From positions 1 to 13,309 of the forward strand of contig VBOK01000041.1 in assembly GCA_005877565.1 (NCBI GenBank): a stretch of 13,309 nt of DNA, written 5' to 3'. Each line of letters starts with the position of its first letter. The stretch's first letter is position 1. The DNA is from Nitrospirota bacterium. GTDB taxonomy: Bacteria > Nitrospirota > Nitrospiria > Nitrospirales > NS-4. A program made the position numbers and the translations under genes. Of this stretch, positions 1-7,234 are shown piece after piece. Under the pieces are notes generated by a model. The model worked only from the letters and a program-made list of their open reading frames with translations. It searched no databases and was not told where the DNA came from.

Positions 1-1980
1 GCGCGTCTGGATCGGCATCCACCAGATGTTCGGGAACCCCGGGATGCGCAGGCGCGCATCCATCTCGTCCAGCAGGCGGTCCCAGGTCATTCCGGCTCGC
101 CATTGCGATTCCGGCTTGAAGGTGACCGTAATTTCGGCCATTCCGGTGAAGGCCGGATCGGTCGCGGTCGTCGCCTTACCCATCTTTCCGAACACCCGCT
201 CCACTTCCGGGAACTCCTTCAGCAACCGGTCCTGCACCTGCAGGACTTTGGTGCCTTCCGGGATCGACAGGCCCGGCACGGTGGTGGGCATGTAGAGGAT
301 CGTCCCTTCATTCAACGGCGGCATGAACTCGGCCCCCAGGCGCGCGAACACAGGAATCGTCAACCCCATGGCTGCAATCGCCAGCGCGAGGACCAGCCAG
401 CGGACCCGCAGCACCGCAGACAGCAAAGGCCGATAGAGGGTCATCAGCAGCCAGTTCAGGGGATTGCGGGTCTCTGCCCGAATGCGCCCACGGATCAGCG
501 CCACCATCAGGACCGGCGCCAGCGTGACCGAGAGCGCGGTCGCGAACAGCATCGCAAAGGTCTTGGTGTAAGCCAGCGGTGTGAACAATCGCCCTTCCTG
601 GGCCTGCAAGGCAAAGATGGGCAGGAACGAGACGGCGATCACCAGCAGCGAGAAGAACAACGGGCGGCCGACTTCCTTCGCGGCGGTGATGATAGTCTCG
701 GTGCGGTCAGCCAACGGGTTTTGCTCCAGCCGCTTGTGCGCGTTTTCGACCATCACGATCGCAGCATCCACCATGGCGCCGATGGCGATCGCGATCCCGC
801 CCAGGGACATGATGTTCGAGGTCACTTTCAGGTACGCCATCGGGATGAAGGACAGCAGGACGGCCACTGGGAGGATCAGGATCACCACTAAGGCGCTGCG
901 AAAGTGAAAGAGAAAGAGGGTCGCAATCAGGCTCACAATGATGCTCTCCTCCACCAGCTTCTCGCGCAGAACCGCAATGGCCCTCAGGATCAGGTCCGAC
1001 CGGTCATAGGTCGGGACTATCCGGACGCCCTTCGGCAGCGATGGTTTGATCTCTTCCAGGCGCGCTTTCACCCGCTCGATGACGCCCAGCGCGTTCTCAC
1101 CGGCTCGCATGATGACCATACCCCCGACGGTCTGCCCCTTTCCGTCCAACTCGGCGACGCCACGGCGCTGCTCCGGGCCCAATTGCACCCGGGCGATGTC
1201 CCGGACGAGGATCGGGGTGCCGCGGCCATCCGTGCCGACCGTCACGAGCTCGATATCCTCGATTGAACGGAAGTAGCCCAGCCCCCGGATCACGTACTCC
1301 GTGCCGGTCATCTCCAGGACGCGCCCGCTCACCTCCGCATTGCTGTTGCGGACAGCCTGAATCACTGTCGTGATGGGCAACCGATACGCCGCCAGCGTGT
1401 TGGGGTCTACTTCGATCTGATATTGCTTGACGAACCCACCGACCGACGCCACTTCAGCGACCCCAGGAACGCTCTCCAGCTTGTAGCGGAGGGACCAGTC
1501 CTGAAGGCTCCGGAGCTGCGCGAGATCGTGTGTCCCGGACTCGTCCACCAGCGCGTACTGATAGACCCACCCAACGCCGGTCGCGTCAGGCCCCAGAGTC
1601 GGCGTGACCCCGACCGGCAGCTTGCCGGTCAGCTTCTGCATGTACTCCAGCACGCGGCTTCGGGCCCAATAGAGGTCAATGTGGTCCTGGAAGATCACGT
1701 ACACATAGGAGAACCCGTATTCCGACACGCCACGGACCCGTTTGACGCCAGGGGCCGCGAGCAGGGAGGTGACGATCGGATACGTGATCTGGTCCTCGAT
1801 CAACGTAGGGCTCCGCCCCGGCCACTCGGTAAAGACGATCGCCTGCACATCCGACAGGTCCGGGATCGCATCAAGCGGCACCTCGAAGACAGCCCACACC
1901 CCACCAGCCGTCAGCAACAGCACGCCCAGGATCACCAGGACCGGGTTGCGTGCGCTTTTTTCGATGAGTCGAGTGATCAT
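1..1980 (-). CDS. cusA: CusA-type heavy-metal efflux RND transporter (HME-4, Cu/Ag), N-terminal 660 residues
   Basis: Inner-membrane proton-driven pump of a tripartite Cu(I)/Ag(I) exporter. The reading frame is open from the ATG at 1980 to the left edge, giving 660 complete codons of a protein that is normally about 1,040 long, so the C-terminal half lies outside. TM1 follows the start (NPVLVILGVLLL). The periplasmic porter part, then TM2-TM6, follow. TM4 contains GAMVDAAIVMVENAHK, whose Asp falls at residue 405, the same number as the proton-relay Asp405 of E. coli CusA. This signature distinguishes Cu/Ag pumps from CzcA-type (DFGxIVDGAV) pumps. Met564 (LYMPTTVPG) and Met614 (TATDPAFTGM) align with CusA substrate-path Met573 and Met623; the third Met would lie just past the edge. 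The start sits 3 bases after the adaptor stop, with GGAAG about 10 bases upstream, so translation is probably coupled. Metal specificity is inferred from motifs only. Confidence 0.95.
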   Translation of the reverse strand, partial: MITRLIEKSARNPVLVILGVLLLTAGGVWAVFEVPLDAIPDLSDVQAIVFTEWPGRSPTLIEDQITYPIVTSLLAAPGVKRVRGVSEYGFSYVYVIFQDHIDLYWARSRVLEYMQKLTGKLPVGVTPTLGPDATGVGWVYQYALVDESGTHDLAQLRSLQDWSLRYKLESVPGVAEVASVGGFVKQYQIEVDPNTLAAYRLPITTVIQAVRNSNAEVSGRVLEMTGTEYVIRGLGYFRSIEDIELVTVGTDGRGTPILVRDIARVQLGPEQRRGVAELDGKGQTVGGMVIMRAGENALGVIERVKARLEEIKPSLPKGVRIVPTYDRSDLILRAIAVLREKLVEESIIVSLIATLFLFHFRSALVVILILPVAVLLSFIPMAYLKVTSNIMSLGGIAIAIGAMVDAAIVMVENAHKRLEQNPLADRTETIITAAKEVGRPLFFSLLVIAVSFLPIFALQAQEGRLFTPLAYTKTFAMLFATALSVTLAPVLMVALIRGRIRAETRNPLNWLLMTLYRPLLSAVLRVRWLVLALAIAAMGLTIPVFARLGAEFMPPLNEGTILYMPTTVPGLSIPEGTKVLQVQDRLLKEFPEVERVFGKMGKATTATDPAFTGMAEITVTFKPESQWRAGMTWDRLLDEMDARLRIPGFPNIWWMPIQTR

Positions 1981-1983
1981 CGA

Positions 1984-3714
1984 TCACATACTTCCGCCGC
2001 CAACGGTGATCTGGAACTTTTCGGAGATCGGAGGCAGATTCGGGAGCGTCACGTTGGCCGTGACCACCCACGTGCCCCCCATGCCGAGCATGGCCTTGCC
2101 TTCATAGACGCCGTCCTTGTAGGTCGCTGACACCTTCGTCTCCATCATGCCGGGCATCGGCATCGTGTACGCGAACACCACCTGGGCATTTGTCACCGGT
2201 TTCCCGGCCTGATCGGCCAGCTTGAGCCTCAGCACATTTTCTCCAGCCTTGGGCTTATCAGACACTGTACTCAAGGTGAGTGAGAAGCCTGAGACCTGTC
2301 GGGTTTCGGACACAGGCTTGCCAGGCTCCGACTTCATTCCGGGCATGCCCTTCATGCCTTCCATCCCCTTCATGCCTTCCATGCCCTCTTTCTCACCCTC
2401 CCGCCCCGGCGGCGCCGAGACGCCGCCCTTTCCCATGCCTTCCATGCCTTCCATCTTCTTTTCGTAGGCGCCGCGCATCTGCCAGTCGGCCATGCCGATC
2501 TGCCCCATCATGGCCTGCATGCTGCCCGCTGACGCGAGCTTACTCTCCGCATCCAGCAAGAAGTTGGCGGACGTGACGACCCGATCCCCTTCCTTGATGC
2601 CCTCCAGCACCTCCACGTACTCCTGGCTCCGCCGCCCTAACTTGACTGGATAGGGTTGATAGACGCCCTGCCCCAGGTCCAGAAACACGAGCTGCCGCAG
2701 GCCGCTATCCAGCACCGCCTCCTTGGGCACAATCAGGAGTCGTCCGGCGTCCACGCCCAGGACGACATTCCCGTACATCCCGGGCTTCAGCTTCAGATGA
2801 GGATTCGGAAACTCCATGCGGACGCGAACCGTGCGGGTCGCCTCGTTGAGGTAGGGGTAGATGTAGGCGACCTTTCCTCGGAAGGCTTCGCCGGGATACG
2901 TCTCGAAGGTGACCTCGGCAAACTGATTCAGCCTGACCGACGGAATCTCAGACTCGTAAATGTCGCCGTTGATCCAGACCGTGGACAGGTCCGCCAATTC
3001 GTACAGAGTGGTGCCTGGCTCAACATAAGTCCCCGGCAAGGCTTGGCGCTTCAGCACGATCCCGCTTGAAGGGGCATACACGGCGAGCACGTGCTCCGCC
3101 TTCCCTCGTCGCTCGATAGCCCCTATTTGCTCATCGGTCAGGTTCCAAAGCCGCAGGCGCTCCCTTGCGCTGACCACCAGCGCGGCTGCTTCCTGCCTGG
3201 CCTCGGGCAGGGGACTCCCTTCCAGTTGAGCCTGAGCCTTCACAGCCAACAGGTACTCGTCCTGGGTCGCCAATAGATCCGGCGAATACAGGGTCAGCAG
3301 CGGCTGGCCCGCGCGGACCGACTGGCCGATCGCATTGACGAACACCTGCTCGATCCAGCCGGACACGCGCAGATTGACTTTCGTGAGTTTCCGTTCGTCG
3401 TACTCCACGGTGCCGACCGCGCGCACCTCCTGTTTCAAAGGAGCATAGGTCACCGGAGCGCTTCTGACTCCAATCAACTGCCGCGTGACGGCCGGAATGG
3501 CGACAGCACCCGGCTGCATCCCCTTCATGCCTTCCATTCCTTGCATGGCCTTCGTGTCCATTCCCTTGACGTCCCCTTTTCCCGTGGTCATGCCGGGCAT
3601 GTCGGACATCCCCACGTGGGCTGCAAAGTATCCGCCGACAACTCCCACGATCAGGGCCGCTATGACGCCCCCGAACAGAAGCGTCCGGCTTTGTGTCTCA
3701 CTCGTGATCTTCAT
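1984..3714 (-). CDS. cusB: CusB-like RND periplasmic adaptor with Met-rich clusters and C-terminal FixH/YtkA-like domain
   Basis: Membrane-fusion protein linking the CusA-type pump to the TolC-type channel; 576 residues, against about 400 for E. coli CusB. An uncleaved anchor or signal lies at residues 10-32. A Met-rich segment follows (36-66; Met57, 60, 63, 66 exactly three apart). The barrel-sandwich/hairpin region is about 95-245 (SGWIEQVFVNAIGQSV, LYSPDLLATQDEYL), the beta-barrel about 246-320, and the membrane-proximal domain about 325-393. A second Met-rich linker spans 399-460 (Met445, 448, 451, 454, 457, 460). Residues 475-576 resemble the FixH/YtkA family (YTMPMPGMMETK, GMGGTWVV). 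In CusB, N-terminal methionines take up Cu(I)/Ag(I) and pass it to CusA; the extra clusters here suggest extra binding capacity (inference). AAAGGAGG lies 6 bases before the ATG, and the start overlaps the upstream stop as ATGA. No Cys-type heavy-metal-binding domain was seen. Confidence 0.93.
   Translation of the reverse strand: MKITSETQSRTLLFGGVIAALIVGVVGGYFAAHVGMSDMPGMTTGKGDVKGMDTKAMQGMEGMKGMQPGAVAIPAVTRQLIGVRSAPVTYAPLKQEVRAVGTVEYDERKLTKVNLRVSGWIEQVFVNAIGQSVRAGQPLLTLYSPDLLATQDEYLLAVKAQAQLEGSPLPEARQEAAALVVSARERLRLWNLTDEQIGAIERRGKAEHVLAVYAPSSGIVLKRQALPGTYVEPGTTLYELADLSTVWINGDIYESEIPSVRLNQFAEVTFETYPGEAFRGKVAYIYPYLNEATRTVRVRMEFPNPHLKLKPGMYGNVVLGVDAGRLLIVPKEAVLDSGLRQLVFLDLGQGVYQPYPVKLGRRSQEYVEVLEGIKEGDRVVTSANFLLDAESKLASAGSMQAMMGQIGMADWQMRGAYEKKMEGMEGMGKGGVSAPPGREGEKEGMEGMKGMEGMKGMPGMKSEPGKPVSETRQVSGFSLTLSTVSDKPKAGENVLRLKLADQAGKPVTNAQVVFAYTMPMPGMMETKVSATYKDGVYEGKAMLGMGGTWVVTANVTLPNLPPISEKFQITVGGGSM
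2335..2382 (-). repeat. Coding tandem repeat: six Met codons at exact 3-residue spacing
   Basis: This stretch encodes adaptor residues 445-460, with Met at 445, 448, 451, 454, 457 and 460, mostly as MEG/MKG triplets. A shorter run of the same kind (Met421, 424, 427) lies just before it. The repeat sits in the linker between the membrane-proximal domain and the FixH/YtkA-like domain. Repeats like this can expand or shrink by slippage, and thioether-rich segments are known soft-metal ligands. Confidence 0.85.
3517..3546 (-). repeat. Coding tandem repeat: N-terminal Met cluster of the adaptor
   Basis: Encodes residues 57-66, MQGMEGMKGM, with Met at 57, 60, 63 and 66. A related cluster (Met36, 39, 42) lies 15 residues earlier, just after the membrane anchor. 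The sequence closely resembles the C-terminal linker repeat at 2335-2382. It occupies the place where E. coli CusB carries its metal-binding methionines. Confidence 0.8.
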
Positions 3715-5009
3715 TTTGTTCCTCCTTTATCGCTGCCCAGCTCTAGACCGACCGCCCGTTCGAGCTCGGCTCTCCGCTGCTCGAATGCGGTCAGCGATCG
3801 GTAGTAGTCAAGCTGGAAATCCTTGATCGCGCGCTGGGCATCGAGCATGGCCAGAAACTCCGTCTTGCCCACCTGGTAGCCCGCTCGTGCGGACTCCAAG
3901 GTTTGCTGCGCTTGCGGAATCACGGTCGTGCGATAGAGCGTGATCAGTTTCTCCGCCGCTTCGATCTTCGCCAGCAAATCCTTGATCTCGAACAGGACCT
4001 GGTTCTTGAGCGCTTCATACGCGGCTTTCGCCGCGTCCTGATTCGCGGCCGCTTCCCTCACGCCCGCGTCGTATTTAGGCTTGGTCCAGAAGGAAAACGG
4101 GAGGCTCATGGTGACCATGCCCCCAAAGCCGTCCCGCGCGCCGAAGTTCTGGAACCGCTCCACCATCACGTTGAAGTCGGGGTAATACTGTTTTTGCGCC
4201 AGCGCGGTGGCCGTCCGGCTCCTGGCGATGTCAAGGTCCACGGCTCGCAACTCGGGGCGGCTCTGGACCGCCAGTCGCTGGAGTTCTTCGAGCGTTGGTC
4301 GTTTCCCTGGCTCTGCGGGCTCGATTGGCCCAACGGGCTCTCCGAGTGGAGACTGCGGGGCACGGCTCAGCAGGAGATTGAGCTTGGCTTTGGCAGTTTC
4401 CTTCTGCTGCTCCAGCACCGGCAGCTCATTCTCAAGCTTCGAAAGCTCCACCGCGGATTTCAGCACATCCACCTGCGCCCCCTTGCCAGCCCGAAACCGT
4501 GCATTAGCGATCGCGAAGAAATCTTTGAGAATGTCAGTCTGTTGGTGATGGATCTCGATCGCCTTGTGGGCCAGGAACACTTCGTAGTAGGCGCTCTTCA
4601 CCTGCGAGGCGACCTCACGCTCTTTGGCCCGGAGCAGAGAAGCCGCCATCTCCGCCTCTTTGACCGCCATGCCTTCCCTGAGACTCAGCTTGCCTGGAAA
4701 CGGAAAGCGCTGCGACAACCCGAAGATCGTGTTTCCCGTTCTGGTGACATCCAAATTCTCCGGCGTGTTGAACAACTCGATCTTGAACTCGGGATCGTCC
4801 AGAGCTCGGGCCTGGGGTACGCGTTCCTGGGCCGCCCGCCACCGCTGTCGGGCCGCTTCGATTTCAGGATTCTGCTTGAGGGCCTCGGTAACCAAGGCAT
4901 CGACGCGAAGTGGTTCCGCCGATGGCGTGGCTTCAGCCGGCAGGGTTCCTCTGCCGAGGCCGATGGCACAAACCGTAATTGCAATGAACATGCGATGACG
5001 TGCGCACAT
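3711..5009 (-). CDS. TolC-family outer-membrane efflux channel (CusC/CzcC-like)
   Basis: Outer-membrane trimeric channel of the metal efflux pump, 432 residues from the chosen start. Residues 1 to about 26 form a signal peptide (basic MCARHR, hydrophobic core, AEA near the cleavage point). The rest shows the two OEP repeats: an N-terminal half with NPEIEAARQRW and long heptad-like helices, and a C-terminal half opening with RPELRA and YPDF and ending with a GKTEFLAMLDAQR-type helix. The ATG at 5009 is preferred over the in-frame start at 5030 because GGAGG (5018-5022) lies 8 bases before it and it puts the basic residues directly before the hydrophobic core. There is no lipobox Cys in the right context, unlike E. 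coli CusC. The stop overlaps the adaptor start (ATGA). The family is certain; the metal role comes from the neighbours. Confidence 0.93.
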   Translation of the reverse strand: MCARHRMFIAITVCAIGLGRGTLPAEATPSAEPLRVDALVTEALKQNPEIEAARQRWRAAQERVPQARALDDPEFKIELFNTPENLDVTRTGNTIFGLSQRFPFPGKLSLREGMAVKEAEMAASLLRAKEREVASQVKSAYYEVFLAHKAIEIHHQQTDILKDFFAIANARFRAGKGAQVDVLKSAVELSKLENELPVLEQQKETAKAKLNLLLSRAPQSPLGEPVGPIEPAEPGKRPTLEELQRLAVQSRPELRAVDLDIARSRTATALAQKQYYPDFNVMVERFQNFGARDGFGGMVTMSLPFSFWTKPKYDAGVREAAANQDAAKAAYEALKNQVLFEIKDLLAKIEAAEKLITLYRTTVIPQAQQTLESARAGYQVGKTEFLAMLDAQRAIKDFQLDYYRSLTAFEQRRAELERAVGLELGSDKGGTK

Positions 5010-5022
5010 GGTGCTAACCTCC

Positions 5023-5059
5023 AAAGACAAAAAGACAAACGGGTCCTTGAGGTGGACCC
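5023..5059 (-). terminator. Possible Rho-independent terminator or attenuator before the pump genes
   Basis: Read on the minus strand, GGGTCC-ACCTCAA-GGACCC forms a perfect 6-bp stem with a 7-base loop (5041-5059). It is followed by the T-rich run GTTTGTCTTTTTGTCTTT (5023-5040). It lies between the small secreted protein and the TolC-type gene and ends just before that gene's GGAGG. The T-tract is interrupted, so termination may be partial, which would set a lower level for pump genes than for the proximal genes. Confidence 0.45.
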
Positions 5060-5084
5060 TGGTCGCGTCAGCTTGTGCGGAGAC

Positions 5085-5441
5085 TCAGATGCGGAGGATG
5101 GAGGTCAGGTCCAGGACATCAATCCGGATGAGAGGCGGACCACTAAAGACGGTGCGGTGAAGCGAGGCGATGGGTTGCAGGATTGAAGTCGACGCCGGAT
5201 CATGCGCCCAACCCTGAGCGTGGGTATCAGGCAAAGGCTGGAATGGCGGTACGGTCTGAACGCCGAGCGACTTGAAGGCATCGCAGAGCCGGCCGGCCGG
5301 CTGCTCCTGCGGCTTCGCGCAATCGCTGCCTTTCTCCATCACCGCGCCGCCGGACATCGGGAGAAGACAGGCGTAGGCATTAAACGACAGGAGGAGATAG
5401 ACCACCGCTAGGAAGACGGCGATATGCGGAGCGCGCTTCAT
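5085..5441 (-). CDS. Small secreted Cys-containing protein upstream of the efflux pump
   Basis: A 118-residue protein of unknown function. It has a clear signal peptide (MKRAPH, hydrophobic residues 8-20, cleavage likely after NAYA at 24). That leaves a short mature chain with Cys25, Cys41 and Cys53, a Pro-rich middle (VPPFQPLPD) and a C-terminal GPPLIR segment. Cys25 would be the first mature residue, but AYA-C is not a standard lipobox. The frame is open upstream to 5588, but those 49 residues are Arg/Pro-rich, precede the signal peptide and overlap the TonB remnant in another frame. The ATG at 5441 is therefore chosen, although no strong Shine-Dalgarno is visible. Its position directly before the channel gene suggests periplasmic metal binding or delivery; this is inference. 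It may resemble small DUF2946-like proteins found near copper genes. Confidence 0.72.
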   Translation of the reverse strand: MKRAPHIAVFLAVVYLLLSFNAYACLLPMSGGAVMEKGSDCAKPQEQPAGRLCDAFKSLGVQTVPPFQPLPDTHAQGWAHDPASTSILQPIASLHRTVFSGPPLIRIDVLDLTSILRI

Positions 5442-5467
5442 GAAAAGTAGTCTACCATGGAAAAGGA

Positions 5468-5584
5468 CTAGTTCGCAGCTTTCAGATCGAACCAGATTGG
5501 CAGGCGCACCACGCTCCGGAGGGGAAAGTTGCCGTCCATGGCCGGGACGAATCGCCAGGTCTTGACGGAGGTGAGGCTGCCTCC
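5468..5584 (-). pseudogene. TonB C-terminal domain remnant
   Basis: The 38 codons right after the TPR gene's TGA, in the same frame, encode GGSLTSVKTWRFVPAMDGN and then FPLRSVVRLPIWFDLKAAN, ending at a TAG at 5470-5468. The spacing of VKxWRFxPA, a short hydrophilic turn and VxLPIxFxL matches the last strand-turn-strand part of the TonB C-terminal domain. Intact TonB domains run about 75-90 residues and the protein also needs an N-terminal anchor and Pro-rich linker; none of that is present. It looks like the tail left after a deletion, not a working gene. Readthrough of the single TGA would append it to the TPR protein. Confidence 0.6.
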
Positions 5585-6631
5585 TCATTGCTTCACCTCC
5601 CGCACGATCCGCTGGACCCGCTCATCCGTCCCGCCCAACGCCAGATACTTCTTGTACGTCACGAGCGCCCGCGTGGTGTCTCGCATGTGGAACTCGTAGA
5701 ACACTCCCAGGTTGTAGTAGGCCTCGGCCATCGTCGGCCTCAGGCGAATGGCCTCCTCATACGCCTGTTCGGCCTCGCTGAACTTATGCTGGAGCGCATA
5801 GACAACCCCCAAGTTCATATAGGCATCGGCGTAGTCCGGTTTGAGCTTAACCGTCGTGTTGAACTCCTGCGCAGCCGGCTCAAGCTCGCCTTTCGACTTC
5901 AAAAGAAAGCCGAGGTTGTAATGCGCATCCACGAAATCCGGCCGGGCCGCGATGGCCTTCTTGTAAGCCTGTTCTGCCTCAGCTAGATTGTTCGCTTTTT
6001 CAGCCATCGTCCCCAGCAGGTAGTGGGCGTCGGCATGGTCCGGTCTGAGCTTGACCAGGCGCGTCAACAAGTCCTTGGCCTCCTGGCTCCTGCCCTGAGA
6101 CTCGTACAGGTAGCCAAGGGCGTACAGGGCTTCCTGGTGATCGGGCCGCAGAGCCAGGAGCTGCGCGTAGGCAGCCACGGCGCTTCCAGAGGCTTGCTGG
6201 CGTTCGTACAGCTGCGCCAGCGCGAAGAGCGCCTCTTCGTACTTCGGATGAATGGCCAGAGCCTTCTTCAGTTCCTGCTCCGCTTCAACAGGCTTGCCCT
6301 GGACCTGATAGACAAGTGCCAGGTTGTAGAAGGCCTCGGCGAAACTCGGATTGAGCTCGATCGCTTTTTTGAAGGCGTCGGCCGCGTCGGACAGGCGGCG
6401 CTGGCCGTTCGTGTACACGATTCCCAACAGGTGGTAGGCTTCGGGAAACTTGGGACGGATTTCAATCGCCTTGCGCAGGGACTCGGCTGCCTCCTCGTAC
6501 TTGCCCTGGGAGGCCTGCTGCACGCCTTGGCTGTAATACTTCTTGGCCTCGTCGGCTGTCGAAGAGGCGCCTCCGGCCAGGAGAAGGCCCAAGGCCACAA
6601 CCGCGATCGTCACCACTACACGGCTTCGCAC
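5585..6631 (-). CDS. Exported protein with nine tetratricopeptide repeats
   Basis: A periplasmic or membrane-anchored scaffold protein. It has an N-terminal hydrophobic segment (VVVTIAVVALGLLLAGGA) and then nine back-to-back 34-residue TPRs from about residue 30 to 335. Each carries the usual pattern, for example AYYNLG and EAIRLRP. It ends with a short charged tail (REVKQ). The GTG at 6631 is preferred because AGGGG lies 10 bases upstream and it gives a normal signal peptide of about 27 residues. The longer frame from a TTG at 6685 adds 18 residues with no ribosome site. There is no lipobox Cys. TPRs bind other proteins; the partner may be a cluster member, but nothing in the sequence names it. 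The gene follows the TlpA-like gene closely, so they are probably co-transcribed. The stop runs straight into the TonB remnant. Confidence 0.88.
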   Translation of the reverse strand: MRSRVVVTIAVVALGLLLAGGASSTADEAKKYYSQGVQQASQGKYEEAAESLRKAIEIRPKFPEAYHLLGIVYTNGQRRLSDAADAFKKAIELNPSFAEAFYNLALVYQVQGKPVEAEQELKKALAIHPKYEEALFALAQLYERQQASGSAVAAYAQLLALRPDHQEALYALGYLYESQGRSQEAKDLLTRLVKLRPDHADAHYLLGTMAEKANNLAEAEQAYKKAIAARPDFVDAHYNLGFLLKSKGELEPAAQEFNTTVKLKPDYADAYMNLGVVYALQHKFSEAEQAYEEAIRLRPTMAEAYYNLGVFYEFHMRDTTRALVTYKKYLALGGTDERVQRIVREVKQ

Positions 6632-6701
6632 GTTTCCGACGCCCCTGATTTCCGTACCATAGCGCAAGCCGTGCGCCGGGTTCAACCGCAGGACATTTCA
6701 A

Positions 6702-7217
6702 TCAGCGATGCAGAGAAGCGCTGGCCCCTCCGTACTGGCGGACCAACTCGGCGATCCGTTCCTCGGTCAGGAGGTTGCCGAAGATGTGCTCCCGCACGAC
6801 GCCCTGGCGGTCAATCAAGAAGCTGGCGGGAAGTCCGACGACGCCGTAGCGGTTAGCTACACGGTTGTCGTGGTCCATCACCACCAGGAATGTATGCCCG
6901 TGCGTCCGGATGTGCTCGATCACTTTGTCCACATCCTCCAGCTCGTTGACGGCCAGCACCACGAAGCCCTGGTCGCGCAGCTTGTCATAACTCGCTTGCA
7001 TGGCGGGCATCTCCTCTTTGCACGGCTTGCACCAGGTCGCCCAGAAATTGAGCAGGACGACCTTTCCCCGGAGATCAGAGAGCTTGACCTCCTGCCCCTG
7101 GAGATCCTTGAGAACGATCTCGGGAGCGGGGCTCCCCACTAAGGGTGGGCGCCCCGCCATGCCCAGCAAGCCTGCGAGCATTATGAGCACCAAAACAGCG
7201 GACCATACAGTTTTCAT
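6702..7217 (-). CDS. TlpA-family periplasmic thiol-disulfide oxidoreductase
   Basis: A thioredoxin-fold protein of 171 residues held in or exported across the inner membrane by an N-terminal hydrophobic segment (residues 5-21). The AhpC/TSA-Redoxin-like fold starts at GSPAPEIVLKDL. The redox site is WCKPC (Cys63, Cys66) and the cis-Pro loop is GLPASF (Pro130). Proteins of this type reduce cysteines in periplasmic proteins, including copper-binding sites, or resemble ResA/TlpA in cytochrome maturation. Within this cluster, keeping the Cys residues of the small secreted proteins reduced is a reasonable guess. The ATG at 7217 has GAGG 6 bases upstream; a GTG at 7229 is in frame but would place that ribosome site inside the gene. 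The C-terminal tail (SASLHR) is short. Confidence 0.92.
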   Translation of the reverse strand: MKTVWSAVLVLIMLAGLLGMAGRPPLVGSPAPEIVLKDLQGQEVKLSDLRGKVVLLNFWATWCKPCKEEMPAMQASYDKLRDQGFVVLAVNELEDVDKVIEHIRTHGHTFLVVMDHDNRVANRYGVVGLPASFLIDRQGVVREHIFGNLLTEERIAELVRQYGGASASLHR

Positions 7218-7234
7218 CTTCGTCCTCACGTTAA

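Noticed and set aside
103..2130. Plus-strand open frames of up to 262 residues over the pump gene
   Set aside because: They lie antisense to cusA, are Arg/His/Gln-rich, and have no ribosome site or recognisable motif.
3903..5186. 427-residue plus-strand frame over the channel gene
   Set aside because: Antisense shadow of a clear TolC-family gene; composition is typical of noise.
5442..5588. N-terminal extension of the small Cys protein to 5588
   Set aside because: The extra 49 residues precede a clean signal peptide and overlap the TonB-like tail, which is read in another frame.
6632..6685. TTG start for the TPR protein
   Set aside because: No ribosome site; the GTG at 6631 has AGGGG upstream and gives a normal signal peptide.
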